From Chrysopilus asiliformis (Eukaryota > Arthropoda > Insecta > Diptera > Rhagionidae), in the NCBI GenBank assembly GCA_964034945.1, contig OZ035960.1:24105487-24169486 (forward strand): DNA of 64,000 bases. The letters run 5' to 3'. The translations under genes were made by a program, and so were the position numbers. Below are positions 1-10,718 of the stretch, piece after piece. The notes under the pieces were generated by a model. The model did no database searches. It was not told the origin of the DNA and worked only from the letters and a program-made list of their open reading frames with translations. Each line of letters begins with the position of its first letter. Positions within the stretch are counted from its first letter, which is position 1.

Positions 1-344
1 CAAATTTGTCATTTTTTTCTTGTCATTATGTTAATTCCCGTGTAAATGGCATAATTTTTGTAATTTTTTCTGTCAGAAAATGTCAATCTCTCATAAAAGA
101 ATGAACTTGTCCATTCTTTTATGCCAGATTGTCATTCGTGCAAACGCAATATTAGTTATGACAAAAGTTGAATACTAAAGTTGTCGTAACTAATATTGCG
201 TTTGCACGAATGACAATCTGGCATAAAAGAATGGACAAGTTCATTCTTTTATGAGAGATTGACATTTTCTGACAGAAAAAATTACAAAAATTATGCCATT
301 TACACGGGAATTAACATAATGACAAGAAAAAAATGACAAATTTG
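1..344. repeat. Long near-perfect palindrome (foldback element)
   Basis: Positions 1-164 are the reverse complement of 181-344 with no gap and a single mismatch (159/186), leaving a 16-base loop at 165-180. A transcript or single strand would fold into one 164-bp hairpin. The 12-base self-palindrome gacaaatttgtc (335-346) straddles the right edge and its left partner begins at base 1, so the arms probably continue beyond the window. No reading frame of note lies inside. The likeliest identity is a foldback or MITE-type element, or a recent inverted duplication; no target duplication can be judged because the left end is cut off. Confidence 0.9.
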
Positions 345-449
345 TCATTCGTGTAAATGTAGCATAAGTTTTTATTGTTAACGTTCAATACACTATCAAA
401 CAACTCAGCATAATGATAAAAAGTTTAAAAGTATAGTTACATCTTCTAT
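345..449. other. AT-rich spacer, nothing recognised
   Basis: Short AT-rich stretch between the palindrome and the tandem array. It begins with a near copy (tcattcgtgtaaat) of a motif found inside the palindrome arms (tcattcgtgcaaac), so it may belong to that element. Confidence 0.5.
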
Positions 450-1250
450 TTATATATATAAAAATTGATGTTTGTTTGTTTGTTGGGCTGATGGTCTGTT
501 TGAGATTACAAAATTCAAAAACTACTGGACCGATACTCGATTTTTTGCAGAATGATCTGCGTTTCTAGCTATATTATATTTTCAAAATTCGAAACAGAAC
601 GTCCTGTAAGGATAACGCAAATATCCTTGTCCCGTTTTTCCCGGGAAAAATCGGCACAAAAATGGGTTTCCGGAATCGCTGATCGCGAAGCCGGTGTTAG
701 ATTTTTAAAATTCTAGACGGAAGGTCCTGTAAGGATAACGCAAATTTCTTTTTTCCAATTTTTCTCGCAAAAACTGGCTTTGGGAGGTTTTCAGGGTTGC
801 TTATCACGAATCTGGTGTTAGAATTTCAAAATTCGAAACGGAAGGTCCTGTAAGGATAACGCAAATATCCTTTTCCCGTTTTTCCCGGGAAAAATCGGCA
901 CAAAAAGGGGTTTCCGGGATCGCTGATCGCGAATCCGGTGTTAGATTTTTAAAATTCTAGACGGAAGGTCCTGTAAGGATAACGCAAATTTCCTTTTTCC
1001 AATTTTTCTCGCAAAAACTGGCTTTGGGAGGTTTTCAGGGTTGCTTATCACGAATCTGGTGTTGGAATTTCAAAATTCGTAATGGAAAGTCCTGTAAGGA
1101 TAACGCGAATATCCTTTTCCCCGTTTTTCCCGGGAAAAATCGGCATAAGGGGGTTTTCGGGGTCGCTGATGGCTATGCGGTGTTAGATTTTTAAAATTTT
1201 AAACGAAAGGTCCTGTAAGGATAACGTAAATGTCCTTTTTCCAATTATTG
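450..1250 (+). repeat. Dimeric tandem array in a (GTTT)n-headed dispersed element (family A)
   Basis: The block opens with tatatatataaaaattgatg and a gtttgtttgtttgttg run, then 'aaaaactactggaccgat'. Next comes a tandem array whose diagnostic box gtcctgtaaggataacg starts at 601, 724, 845, 968, 1089 and 1210, giving spacings of 123, 121, 123, 121 and 121. Two monomer types alternate: type A carries cccgggaaaaatcgg, type B carries ctcgcaaaaactgg, so the basic repeat is a dimer of 244 bp. Type A copies resemble each other more than they resemble B. The last monomer is the most diverged. Related one- or two-monomer copies occur elsewhere in the window, so this is a dispersed element with an internal satellite-like array. 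No coding capacity is visible. Confidence 0.85.
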
Positions 1251-2397
1251 GTATTTTTCCACTATAGCGCATAGTTTTCAACAGATTTTCAAAAAACTTA
1301 ATTTTTTTTAAATATGTTGAGAACTGTTAGAGAAACGTTTAAATCGTAAAAGCAAAAAATATAGCAAATTATATTTCCTATAAATTTGGTTATATTCATT
1401 TTTTCACAAAAGTTAAAAATTAAGGAAAACTATTAAAATTTCACATGAGAATTTAGTCAAAAAACTATAATGTTTTTTTAAAGAGATCAAGTTGCATTTC
1501 CAAAAGAATTAGGCCCTCAAAAAATTTTAAAAGACTTCCCAAATATTTTCGTTTTCAACCTACCAACTAGTAATTGCAACACAAATAATTTTACACAAGC
1601 AAAAAAAAAGTAAATCTAAACAGATCAACATTCGTCACATAATGCAATTTCTATTCGTTTTCGCTCATTTTATTGTGTCTAAGAGTTCGTGGGAGTAAGG
1701 CGATTGATTTATCTTCACGTATCTATAAACATTGATTGAATGGAATACATTACATCCCTGACAAATTCGATGCATTCAACTTGAACATAACAATTCCCTG
1801 TCATGGGAAATCATGACTTCTATCTGTTAGATTCTTGCATGCGCGGAAATGCATCCTAGAAAAGGCATCAATTTGGTTGATTTTGCTTTTTTTATTAAGA
1901 GGATATTGATATAAAATCGCATTTGTGCACATCGAATTTCCCACGTTTTTCAATTTGGAAAATAACTTTATTCAAATATATTGGTTTATGGGATCATTTA
2001 ACCTAAAATCACTGTGACGAGATATGTGTGTTTTCCAATAGAAAAATATTAAAACGTGTCTAAAATTTTGATTCTCAAAACAATAGAAAACATTTTTCCA
2101 ACCCGTTAGTCGTCACACTCTTCGCACTGTGCGCTACACAATTTTAATAAAATTACAAAACTAACAAATCTACTAAAAACTAATAAGGCGCAGGTTATTT
2201 ACGGAAAAAAATTCAACTGGTTTTTGAAAAATTATTTTGCAACAATATTAAAGTAGAGTGGCACTTAAATTTCGCCTGCGGCGCAATTTTCTTAGGACTT
2301 TTATAATTGCCACATAATCTATCAATCACTCTTAAAGAACGGAATTTTTCTTTTACTACTATGAATTTCGAAAATGATCGACGTGCGACAAATAAGC
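1251..2397. other. AT-rich sequence, no gene seen
   Basis: No open frame or repeat structure of note. One short shared motif, cgcctgcggcgca at 2273-2285, recurs in related form inside the hAT-like element near 45.5-45.8 kb, so part of 2200-2400 may be a degraded relative of that element. Confidence 0.4.
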
Positions 2398-2486
2398 TTA
2401 GGCGAAAGTAGCACACTTATGTTATACTATGACTATGAATTTAGGCGAAAGTAGCACACTTAGCTTAGGCGAAAGTAGCACACTTA
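2398..2486 (+). repeat. Three copies of a 22-base direct repeat
   Basis: The unit ttaggcgaaagtagcacact plus 'ta' occurs at 2398, 2441 and 2465, so the spacings are 43 and 24. The copies are identical across 22 bases. Copies 1 and 3 are also followed by the same tgttat. This is a small local cluster of direct repeats of unknown origin, perhaps replication slippage. Confidence 0.85.
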
Positions 2487-4104
2487 TGTTATGTAACATT
2501 TTACGCTTAATATAACAAGTTTACCAGTTACTTTGTCAGACTTATAAAACTTAGAGAATCAATAAACTTTTAAACATATTCTACGAATCTTATAGCGAAT
2601 AAATACTACCCACAAAAAGAAAACAAAAACCAAATGAATCGATTTGAATTACATTGAAATATGTTACACCTTTTCAAAGTCAAATATGATGAATTAAACA
2701 TACCGCCGCCGCCACCACATTTAATCGCTTAATCTGCACATACAGCAGCACCTTTTGTCGTATAACATTTTCGGGCCACCAGTAATAGTTACAGAGTACA
2801 CCACCTCCTGTCTACAAAACTAATGGAATGCCATTAAAATGACTAACAACGTCATTTCTTAATCCCCAGAACCTATCTTGAGGGCTAAAAAGCCCATTAC
2901 CAGCAGACACTTAGTAAGTATACGACCATACGACTTTATATCGCCATATTATCCGAACATATTTATGTATCCAAGCAAATACTAAACATAACACAATCTC
3001 TATGGCCAAAAATACAACAATATACAATGTAGAATATGAACGCCAAAATACTGGGGTCGGGCAACGCCATATCTTGAGAAGGAGAGTGTATATCTGCAAT
3101 ATAAACCACTATTCTCTAACCTACGTTACGTTAAGCCTTCATATAACACCCCCGACGAATCTTATATAAAAGTAACATTTCCCGAGGTCTTTTCAAACAC
3201 TTGCGGAAGCTACCGCGCCATCAGAGCGGCAGCATCAAGTGCTTTTTGGGGTTGAATTGACTTAAAATAGTGCTCCGGTATTGTTCGCCTGTTTGTCGTA
3301 TACCTACTTTGAAATCTTTTGAGGAGATGGATATCTCCTTCACGAGCGTTAGTATTTCTGATTACGTATCTAACTAGAAAGTTTTGCTTACATATGTATG
3401 TATGTTCTGTGAAAAAAAAATTATCACATGTATGTAGGCATTGCAACTATATATAAATATATCATTTTATACGTGAGAAACAATCATAATAAAACATAAC
3501 AATATGTGGGTATATGGAAGTAGAGCAAATGAACAAAAAACGATACGAGCATAAATGAATGAATGGTGGCGTATTTAACTATACTCAAATATATATATAT
3601 AGTGAAATCAGTGTATATGTGTAAAGGACACGTGTACAAATATTTTATCATAAGCGCACAAGGTGTTTATGACACATGAACATTTTTAAGAGGGTTAAAC
3701 ACTGTCGCACAGCAACAACATTCTCCAACAACGAGAAAATCTAAAACCAGATACCTACCAGTAAAAACAGAATGGATTTAAACGTATAGAATGAAATGAA
3801 ATGGAATGAAACTCTTGTCGTGTCGTCTAACAGCAAACAAATCTATTTCACCATCTATATAACTTGAACAAACCCAGAAAAGGAATAAAGATTTCGGTTG
3901 AAAACTGCTATAAGTTAGTGGTAAGGATGGAATTGAGTACAGCATAAAATTGTAACAGCTGAGAGCTAATGACTGTTTACGATTTATCATTTTATTCGAT
4001 TAACAGCAAAATGACATTTTCACAACTTTTCACCACGTAACACACGTCAAAGATCATAGTTTTGAAATTAAAGTTTACACCTTGCCTAATTACTTTCTTA
4101 TGCA
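2487..4104. other. AT-rich sequence, no gene seen
   Basis: Contains short microsatellite-like tracts, for example a TA run near 3590-3600, and many short chance frames. No splice-like or coding signal was convincing. Confidence 0.4.
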
Positions 4105-4500
4105 TAGTATAATAAGGTATTTTATTCATAAAAAAATTCGACCTTTTAATTTTGCCTAAAAAACATTTTCCGAGCACTCCCGAGTCGATTGCAGCCTTAT
4201 TACAAAAATGTGTTACTGTCTGTCAGTCTGTCTGTCAGTCTGTGTACAAAATTTCTCAAAAACTACTGGAGCTGGGGTCATGAAAAATTATAGGGATGTT
4301 TAGTCCTGGAATTTGACGATCCTATAAACTTTTGATGAAAATCCGTTAACCGGAAGTAACCAAAATGGAAGCTTTTTTTAAATCGCGATTTCGGTTTTCG
4401 TGATTTACTCCGAAACTACGCGTTTTTCAGTAGTCTGATATTTGAAAAAAGTTGGATTTCCTACACTTACAGTCACATGTCTGTTCACACATGCCTATGT
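4105..4500 (+). repeat. Dispersed repeat family E, partial copy
   Basis: It starts near gtataataaggtatt, has 'ttttgcctaaaaaacatttt' and a ctgtctgtcagtctgtctgt run at about 4217-4240, then 'ctcaaaaactactggagctg' and 'ccgttaaccggaagtaacca'. The order and wording match 62798-63130 (+) and the reverse complement of 19440-20048. No protein is encoded. The microsatellite head followed by an 'aaaactactgg' core resembles the build of other non-autonomous repeats here. This copy stops near 4500, where a Helentron-like element begins in reverse orientation. Confidence 0.75.
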
Positions 4501-4503
4501 AAG

Positions 4504-5618
4504 AACATAACAAAAGCTATAATTGCCAATCTGGCAATTATTGAAAACCCGTATGGTGATATTCGTATCAAAATTCGAACAGTTGTACCAAAATTCCACT
4601 TTGAAGTCAAACTTTCCAATAAGATTTTTTAAAATTGATTCCAATCGGATTTTGATGTATGGGAGTTTTATGTAGAATCATATCATAAATAACTTTTGTT
4701 CTAAGACTTTTTTGATAAGATGCACCGTTTTCGAGATATTCACAAAAACCGTTTTCGTTCGTATGGGGGGTACCCCCCCTAATGGTCCATTTTTGCCCAT
4801 TAACGAACTTAGCCTCGCATTTTACGAAAAACGAATATGCGCAAAATTTCAATTCTCTAGCTCAATCCGTGCGCCCGCAATCCGCGCCACAGACGGACAT
4901 GCAGAAATTAATTATTTTTATACCCGTATGGTGAAACCAAAGGGTATACTAACTTTGCCTTACCGTTTGTAACGCCAAGATCCCGTCATCGCACAAAAAA
5001 ATTAATTACACCAGTGTGTTTAGAATGATAAAAAAAGTTGAATTTAGCATGTCCGTCCGTCTGTCTGTCTGTCCGTCCGTCTGTCTGTCCGTCCGTCTGT
5101 CTGTCCGTCCGTCTGTCTGTGGCGCGGATTGCGGGCGCACGGATTGAGCTAGAGACTTGAAAGTTTGCACAGATCCGTTTTTCGCAAAATGCGAGGCTAA
5201 GTTCGTTAATGGGCAAAAATGGACCATTAGGGGGGGTACCCCCCATACGAACGAAATCGTTTTTTGTGAATATCTCAAAAACGGTGCATCTTATCAAAAA
5301 AGTCCAAGAACAAAAGTTATTTAGGATATGATTCTACATAGAACTCCCATACATCAAAATCCGATTGGAATAAATTTTAAAAAATCTTATTGGAAAGTTT
5401 GACTTCAAAGTGGAATTTTGGTATAACTGTTCGAATTTTGATACGAATATCACCATACGGGTCTCCAATGATTGCCAGATTGGCAATTATAGCTTTTGTT
5501 ATGTTTATCATTCTAAACACACTGGTGTAATTCATTTTTATGTGTGATGACGGGATCTTGGCGTTACAAACGGTAAGGCAAAGTTAATATACCCTTTGGT
5601 TTCACCATACGGGTATAA
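4504..5618 (-). mobile_element. Helentron-like (mini-me/DINE-1 type) element, minus strand, split by an inner copy
   Basis: The reverse-strand element has its 5' end at about 5618 (tttatacccgtatggtgaaa read on the minus strand) and its 3' end at about 4504. It is interrupted: 5506-5618 holds its first ~113 bases, 4504-4916 the rest, and the plus-strand copy 4917-5505 sits exactly between. In other family members the two sides are contiguous (…gtttagaatgat followed by aaaaataattaa…), so the break is a clean insertion. Its microsatellite is reduced to a stub (cagacggacatgc). It lacks coding capacity, as expected for a non-autonomous element. Confidence 0.85.
4917..5505 (+). mobile_element. Helentron-like element, complete plus-strand copy inserted in the previous one
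   Basis: About 589 bp from tttatacccgtatgg to gcttttgttatgtt. In order it has: TATACCCG followed within 30 bases by GGGTATAC; a (GTCC/GTCT)n tract at about 5051-5120; the GC palindrome ggggggtacccccc near 5231-5244; a subterminal caccatacggg, the inverse of the 5' cccgtatggtg; and a 3' hairpin (ttgccagattggcaa) about 20 bases before the end. Subterminal inverted repeats, an internal GTCY microsatellite and a 3' hairpin are the known hallmarks of non-autonomous Helentron/DINE-1 elements of flies. Only a 4-base overlap (ttta) is seen at the junction, compatible with insertion without a real target duplication. Confidence 0.85.
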
Positions 5619-5710
5619 AAATGGATTGGGTGCAAAAAATCCCGGACACTGCGGTCACAACCGCGGCGATACTTTAAATTATTATGGATTTTATGATCAA
5701 ATATATAGAG

Positions 5711-5730
5711 CAGGGGTTCCCAATCACTAT
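5711..5730 (+). mobile_element. Possible solitary hAT-type terminus
   Basis: caggggttcccaatcact resembles the CAGNGGTTCCCAAAC-type end of many hAT elements. No matching inverted end or 8-bp duplication was found downstream, so this is an orphan end or a chance match. Confidence 0.3.
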
Positions 5731-6004
5731 CCACTCTTTTGAACTTTAGAGCTAAAAAAGGATTGGTGACTCCTTTCTACAACTCTGTTCATACGATAAT
5801 ATGGTAATTATAAAATGGCTTGAAAAAATGCTTTAAGAGAAATTCCTTTGAACTTCCTATGTGAAATATGACTTTAATTTTGATGAAAAATCATTAAACA
5901 CGTTTCGAAATTTTTTAATATTTTTCATGCCAACAAAATATCAGATTTCAATATTTTTAATATTTTCAAGACCGTATGCATAAAAATGAGCATATATTTA
6001 TACT

Positions 6005-6290
6005 TAGGGTGACCATACGTCCCGATGGAACAGGAAACGGACCCTCAAAAATTGAAACAATTTTCCCTCTTCCCTCTGATCGGACTTACAAAAATGTCAC
6101 GCATTAAAAATTTCCTCAGACCTCCTTCCCCTCCCTACCGCCAGTTATATGTTTCCATGCTCCATTTTTTTGGTGCCGATTCCCTAATTTTTGTGGGCAA
6201 CAATGAACAAATTCTATACTTCGAAATCAGGTGTTTATTATCAAATTTAAAGCAAGCGTTTATCCCACTTTTATTCATACAGACTTGAAA
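6005..6290 (+). mobile_element. Orphan left end of the TAGGGTGACCATACG hAT-like family
   Basis: tagggtgaccatacg (6005-6019) is the terminus found intact at 45409. The text that follows is not clearly alignable by eye to the 45.4-kb copy, and no ggtcaccct right end follows within several kilobases. It is probably a truncated or diverged relative. The extent given beyond the terminus is a guess. Confidence 0.45.
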
Positions 6291-6533
6291 TATTGGTCCG
6301 AAAAAGTGAAGTAAAAGCTTGTTATCATTTTATGCATAATGACTACTGAAATCTTCATTTAAAAAGCAATTGTCTGATAGTATTAGTTTCAAATAATTTT
6401 TATTAGTACAACTTAATAACGGGTTAAAATTTGATAAAGACTTAGTAGAATTTAATAATGGGTGAGGGGGTAATAGGAGGTGCAATTGCTAAAACCCTCT
6501 GCGCCATCTCAAGCAATCTAACACAAAAATCTA

Positions 6534-7150
6534 ATACTAAGTTCACACCGACGCAAAATCACGTAATTTTGCGAAATGATTTAAATATTAAACCAAAGTG
6601 TTCACACAGAGGTTAAGGTAATTTTGCTTGACATTTCAACTACAGGATTGCTATGAATTTTAGTGTAGGATTGCTATGAATTTTAGTAATATGATGAATA
6701 ATATAATTCAAAACATCGATGAAATATGTGCAAACAGAATTAGACACTTTAGAAGAAAATGGAAATGATCTGTAATGAAAATAAACAACTATTTTCCATT
6801 TCATATTTAACTGCATCATAAACATGTCCATTTATTTATTTTTTCAGATCACAGGTTTACTAAAATATCCTCTTCGCGTGCGGAACACGGCTTCTTTTTC
6901 TTATATCTCCGTCTTTCCAATCCAGCACAAATGTCAAAACTGATGTACTCAAGAGAGCTGAATGAGTGATGCAGGGCTGTATTCATTGTTTTTGCTTGAT
7001 TTCGTTCCTAATTTTGTGGAAATTGCATACTTTTAGTGATTTTGAAAACAGGTTAATGTACTGGAAATCTCGTGGTTTCGAGGAAGATTTCGTTCAAAAT
7101 TACGAAAATCTTCAAAATTACGTAATTTTGCTTCAGTGTGAACATAGTAT
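6534..7150. mobile_element. 617-bp element with 38-bp terminal inverted repeats
   Basis: Left end 6534-6571 and right end 7113-7150 are inverted copies with few mismatches. Read inwards, both start atacta, then gttcacac, then gcaaaat-acgtaattttg. The inner part of each TIR is itself nearly palindromic (caaaattacgtaattttg at 7113-7130). A direct duplication of about 23 bases (taggattgctatgaatttta) sits near 6642-6688. No transposase frame is present. The superfamily is unclear: no certain target duplication flanks it, though the atacta/tagtat edge might include one. This is a non-autonomous DNA transposon. Confidence 0.7.
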
Positions 7151-10133
7151 CAGGTGAAAATTTTGCAAGAGTTATTTTCCAATGTTTTTTTTTAAAGAAA
7201 AAATCAATACAAATTCTATTATCAAAGTATAGCAATACGTTACAAAATATCAAAACCATCGTTTCCCTTTATAAATGTAAAGGTGCCACACACATAAAAT
7301 TAAATCAAAAGTTTCCTGAATTCCAAATAGCACAGATATTTGCCAGATTTAAACAAATTCAGAGTAAACCCTTATAATTTCTACATAAAATATTTAAATT
7401 CTTTCACAAATCCGCTACCAAATGAAATTTATATACAAATATTTCTAGTTTATTTATGTCTAGTTATAAATATACCATAAAAGTGAGACGGAGTTTGGGA
7501 ACCTAAACGTAAAATCGTTTTGGACTAACAAATCACAAATTTTTCTCACGTATCCCACTGACCCGTGATTTATGACTGTACAAGCTATAAAGATTATATC
7601 CTTTTTATAGTCGCCTGATTTTTTTGCTCTCATTTTCTTACTATGTTGAACAATTTCAGGTTTTACCTATCGGTGAATTAGTTATCCTAACAGAGCCTCG
7701 AAAACGGTTACTCACATCGAAAAATTTATAATATCAAAATAAGTTTAAAATATCATTCTACATAACTCTGCCATACATCAAAATTCAATCGGGCTATTCC
7801 TTCTACCCTCACCCTTAACAAATGGGATTTTTTTTTATAAAAATTTTGTAAAGATATAAAGATTTAAAAAAATTACATTCCGTACACCTTACAATCATAT
7901 CCCAAAATTTCTTAAGAAAACTGAAAAAATCACTTTCATTTTATTTTACTGTCAAAAACTAAACAAAAACTGTTTATAATTGCACTATCAACAACTCCTT
8001 GACTAAAGATTTCAATCTTTCAAGTGTGATGTTTGCCATTATTTGTGATTATTACTACTTGAAATCATTCTTAAACGAACAAAATGCTGCATTATTTCCT
8101 CAAAAGTTTTGAAAACATTTAAGTACACTTGAATGGCATTGAAAAATAAAAAGATTCACCAATGAAAACTCGATTGGACCAGAGTTGAGTTTCTCTACTA
8201 ATAAAGAAGGATAGCCAAGATCTTGGAATCGAATTTTGGTTTCAGATATCTTTCAACCTCTAGAGGAAAAACGTGGAGAAATCATCTTGGAATTCGACTT
8301 GTTATTTTCTTATTTAAGAACTTGAATAAAACAATTGGGAAAACAATATCCTTGGGACTGTTACTTGAAAACTGAATCCATATATATATGTTTAGCAAAG
8401 ATATATATCTATATGTATTTGCATTTTTTTATCTGAAATGTAATGTATGTAAATATATCCCGGTATACCCAGCTAAAATCACAGATTGTAGTAAATTCTC
8501 TCAAAAAAAATTTACGTTTCATCGATTGACTCTCACCCTTTAGCCAAATCTTACATCTTGTCTGCATGGTGTAAGTGTCGTCTGTTAAAACGTTTGACAA
8601 GTTTTCTAGCACAAAAAATCGCTTCAGGAATTCATAAAAAAAAACCTTATTTCTTCCTGGTATTTTGTTTGGTTATCCTTTTGGTGAGGGTTTTTCCGTA
8701 CATATTTTCGATTTTGAAGTATCTTGATTGTTGTTGTTGCTTTTGGCCGCTGCTACACAGTTTTGCCACTGCTGTTGCCTTATTTGATAAAATTTTATTA
8801 TTATTCTACTCGTTTTGCTCTTTCCTGGTCTTCACTTTCCGTTTTTCGGTTTCAAAGTTCCGATGGAAGTGTTTTTGTGCCTGTTTATCTCCATTTTCAC
8901 TTACAAACAAGTTTTTCTTTTTGCTTTTCACCAAGGGAGTTTTCTTGCCCTTTGTCACATAAAAAAATGTGTAACATAAATAATATAAAAAAATCTAAAT
9001 GTCAGACAGAAAAAACTTTGCATAGTTTACACAACAAAACTTTTCTTCTGAGTGTAGTCGAAAATTACGCCACAAGGCGGTAAGCTTCTTCTTTTGTGGA
9101 TTTCAAAGGTCATTTCAGAATGTTCTGGGCGAGTCCTTGTGAATCCCACTTCACGTTGACATTTTTTTTGTGTTAGTTAAGTCATCCGAAAAATGTTTGC
9201 ATGTTCTTATATTTACAAGAAAATAAAATATATTAGCAAGGTCGTTTCGAATTGTGCAGAAAAGTCAGCTAAAGAACTGAAATTCGAAAGAGATGCGAAT
9301 TTGAAATCAATAATAAGATAATAATTTAACACCCAATAATAAGATAATAATTTAACACCCAAGTAATAAAACTTTTTTCAAACGCATAAAAGTAGGCATG
9401 AATTTTTCTTTTAAAAACGCCTAAGTAAAAAAATCCTTTGAAGAATTTTGAATTAATTTTAAATAGAATACCAGGAAGAGATCATGATAAGAACGTAAGA
9501 TTGACTCCTCCATTAATTGAAAAATCAAGACAACATTCTTTTATAATAATTGAATCCTGGAATTCTTAAGTTTTTTAAGTCTATTTACTTACCAACATAT
9601 TATTAATAATAAAGTTATTAATATTTTCAATGTCATTTAAGTAACATCATGTCGTGAATGGGGATTACAAAATGAAAAGATTTCACGATATTTTTGAACA
9701 TCAAAGTTGAGTAAATGTTGTGGCATAATAACACAAATAGATTACCACCTTGTCGAAATCTTTGAAAAAGTCAAACGCCTAACAACCAATAAAAAACCGT
9801 TTTAATCCCATGTGAAAAATTATAAATAGCAATTATTTATACATGAATAAACTTGATATTGATTTGTATATTATAAATAATGTTAAAAATGTCAAAATGT
9901 TTATTTAGGAAGTGTTTCAGAAAAATCGTGGTTATTAAAATTAAATACTATTTCCGTTTTTGAAATTCATAAAAACAATGTCTAAAAGTGGAAAAATTTA
10001 AAAGTATTTTCGGCCGACTTTCCATAAAATTTCGTAACACACTAAGAATGTGGTTACGTTGACGGCTTAAAGTAATTCATTTACGTTTAGTAATTCATTA
10101 AGTTGAGTTAAAGTGGAGTTCACCCTTTATATT
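7151..10133. other. AT-rich sequence with one small tandem repeat; no gene seen
   Basis: About 7690-7870 weakly resembles the central part of the Helentron-like family (cgaaaacggtt, then cattctacataactctgcca and catacatcaaaattcaatcg). The 26-base unit at 9309-9334 is repeated perfectly at 9335-9360. The 134-codon frame at 8558-8962 (+) is rich in F, L and C from T-rich DNA and is judged non-coding. Confidence 0.5.
9309..9360 (+). repeat. Perfect 26-bp tandem duplication
   Basis: The unit beginning aataataagataataattt and ending aacaccc occurs twice with no gap and no mismatch. This points to a recent slippage or replication duplication. Confidence 0.9.
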
Positions 10134-10718
10134 TTTATACCCGTATGGTAAAACCAAAGGGTATATTAAATTTGCCTTACCGTTTGTAACGCCAAGATCC
10201 CGTCATCACACACAAAAATGAATTACACCAGTGTGTTTAGAATGATAAAAAAAATTGAATTTTGCATGTCCGTCCGTCCGTCTGTCTGTCTGTCTACCTA
10301 TCTGTCTGCCCGTCTGTCTGTCTGTATGTCCGTCTATGGCACGGATTGCGGGCGCAGGGATTGAGCTAGAGACCTAAAATTTTACGCAGATTCGTTTTTC
10401 GTGCATTGCAAGGCTAAGTTCGTAAATGGGCAAAAATAGACCATTAGGGGGGGATACCCCCCATTCGAACGAGAATGTTTTTTGCGAATATCTCAAAAAA
10501 GTGCAAGAACAAAAGTTATTTAGGATATGATTCTACATAAAACTCCCATACATCAAAATCCGCTTGGAAAAAATTTTAAAAAATCTTATTGAAATGTTTG
10601 ACTTGAAAGTGGAATTTGGATACAACTGTTCGCCGTTCACTTAAACTTCGAACAATGTCATATCACCATACGGGTTTTCAATAATTGCCAGATTGGCAAT
10701 TATAGCTTTTGTTATATT
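10134..10718 (+). mobile_element. Helentron-like element, plus strand
   Basis: Same order as the copy at 4917: tttatacccgtatggtaaaa, gggtata, cgtttgtaacgccaagatcc, a GTCY tract at about 10267-10336 with tacctat interruptions, 'ggattgcgggcgca', a decayed GC palindrome (ggggggatacccccc), the subterminal caccatacggg, the 3' hairpin ttgccagattggcaa and the end gcttttgttat. The spacing of the blocks is preserved. Substitutions in the palindrome and an altered segment near 10625-10660 make this an older copy than 4917-5505. Confidence 0.85.

Noticed and set aside
4986..5297. 103- and 90-codon minus-strand frames with RTDGQTD repeats
   Set aside because: Same microsatellite artefact in the inner Helentron-like copy.
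8558..8962. 134-codon plus-strand frame
   Set aside because: Composition (F, L, C, S) follows T-rich DNA. A second long frame overlaps it in another phase, and there is no domain or splice support.
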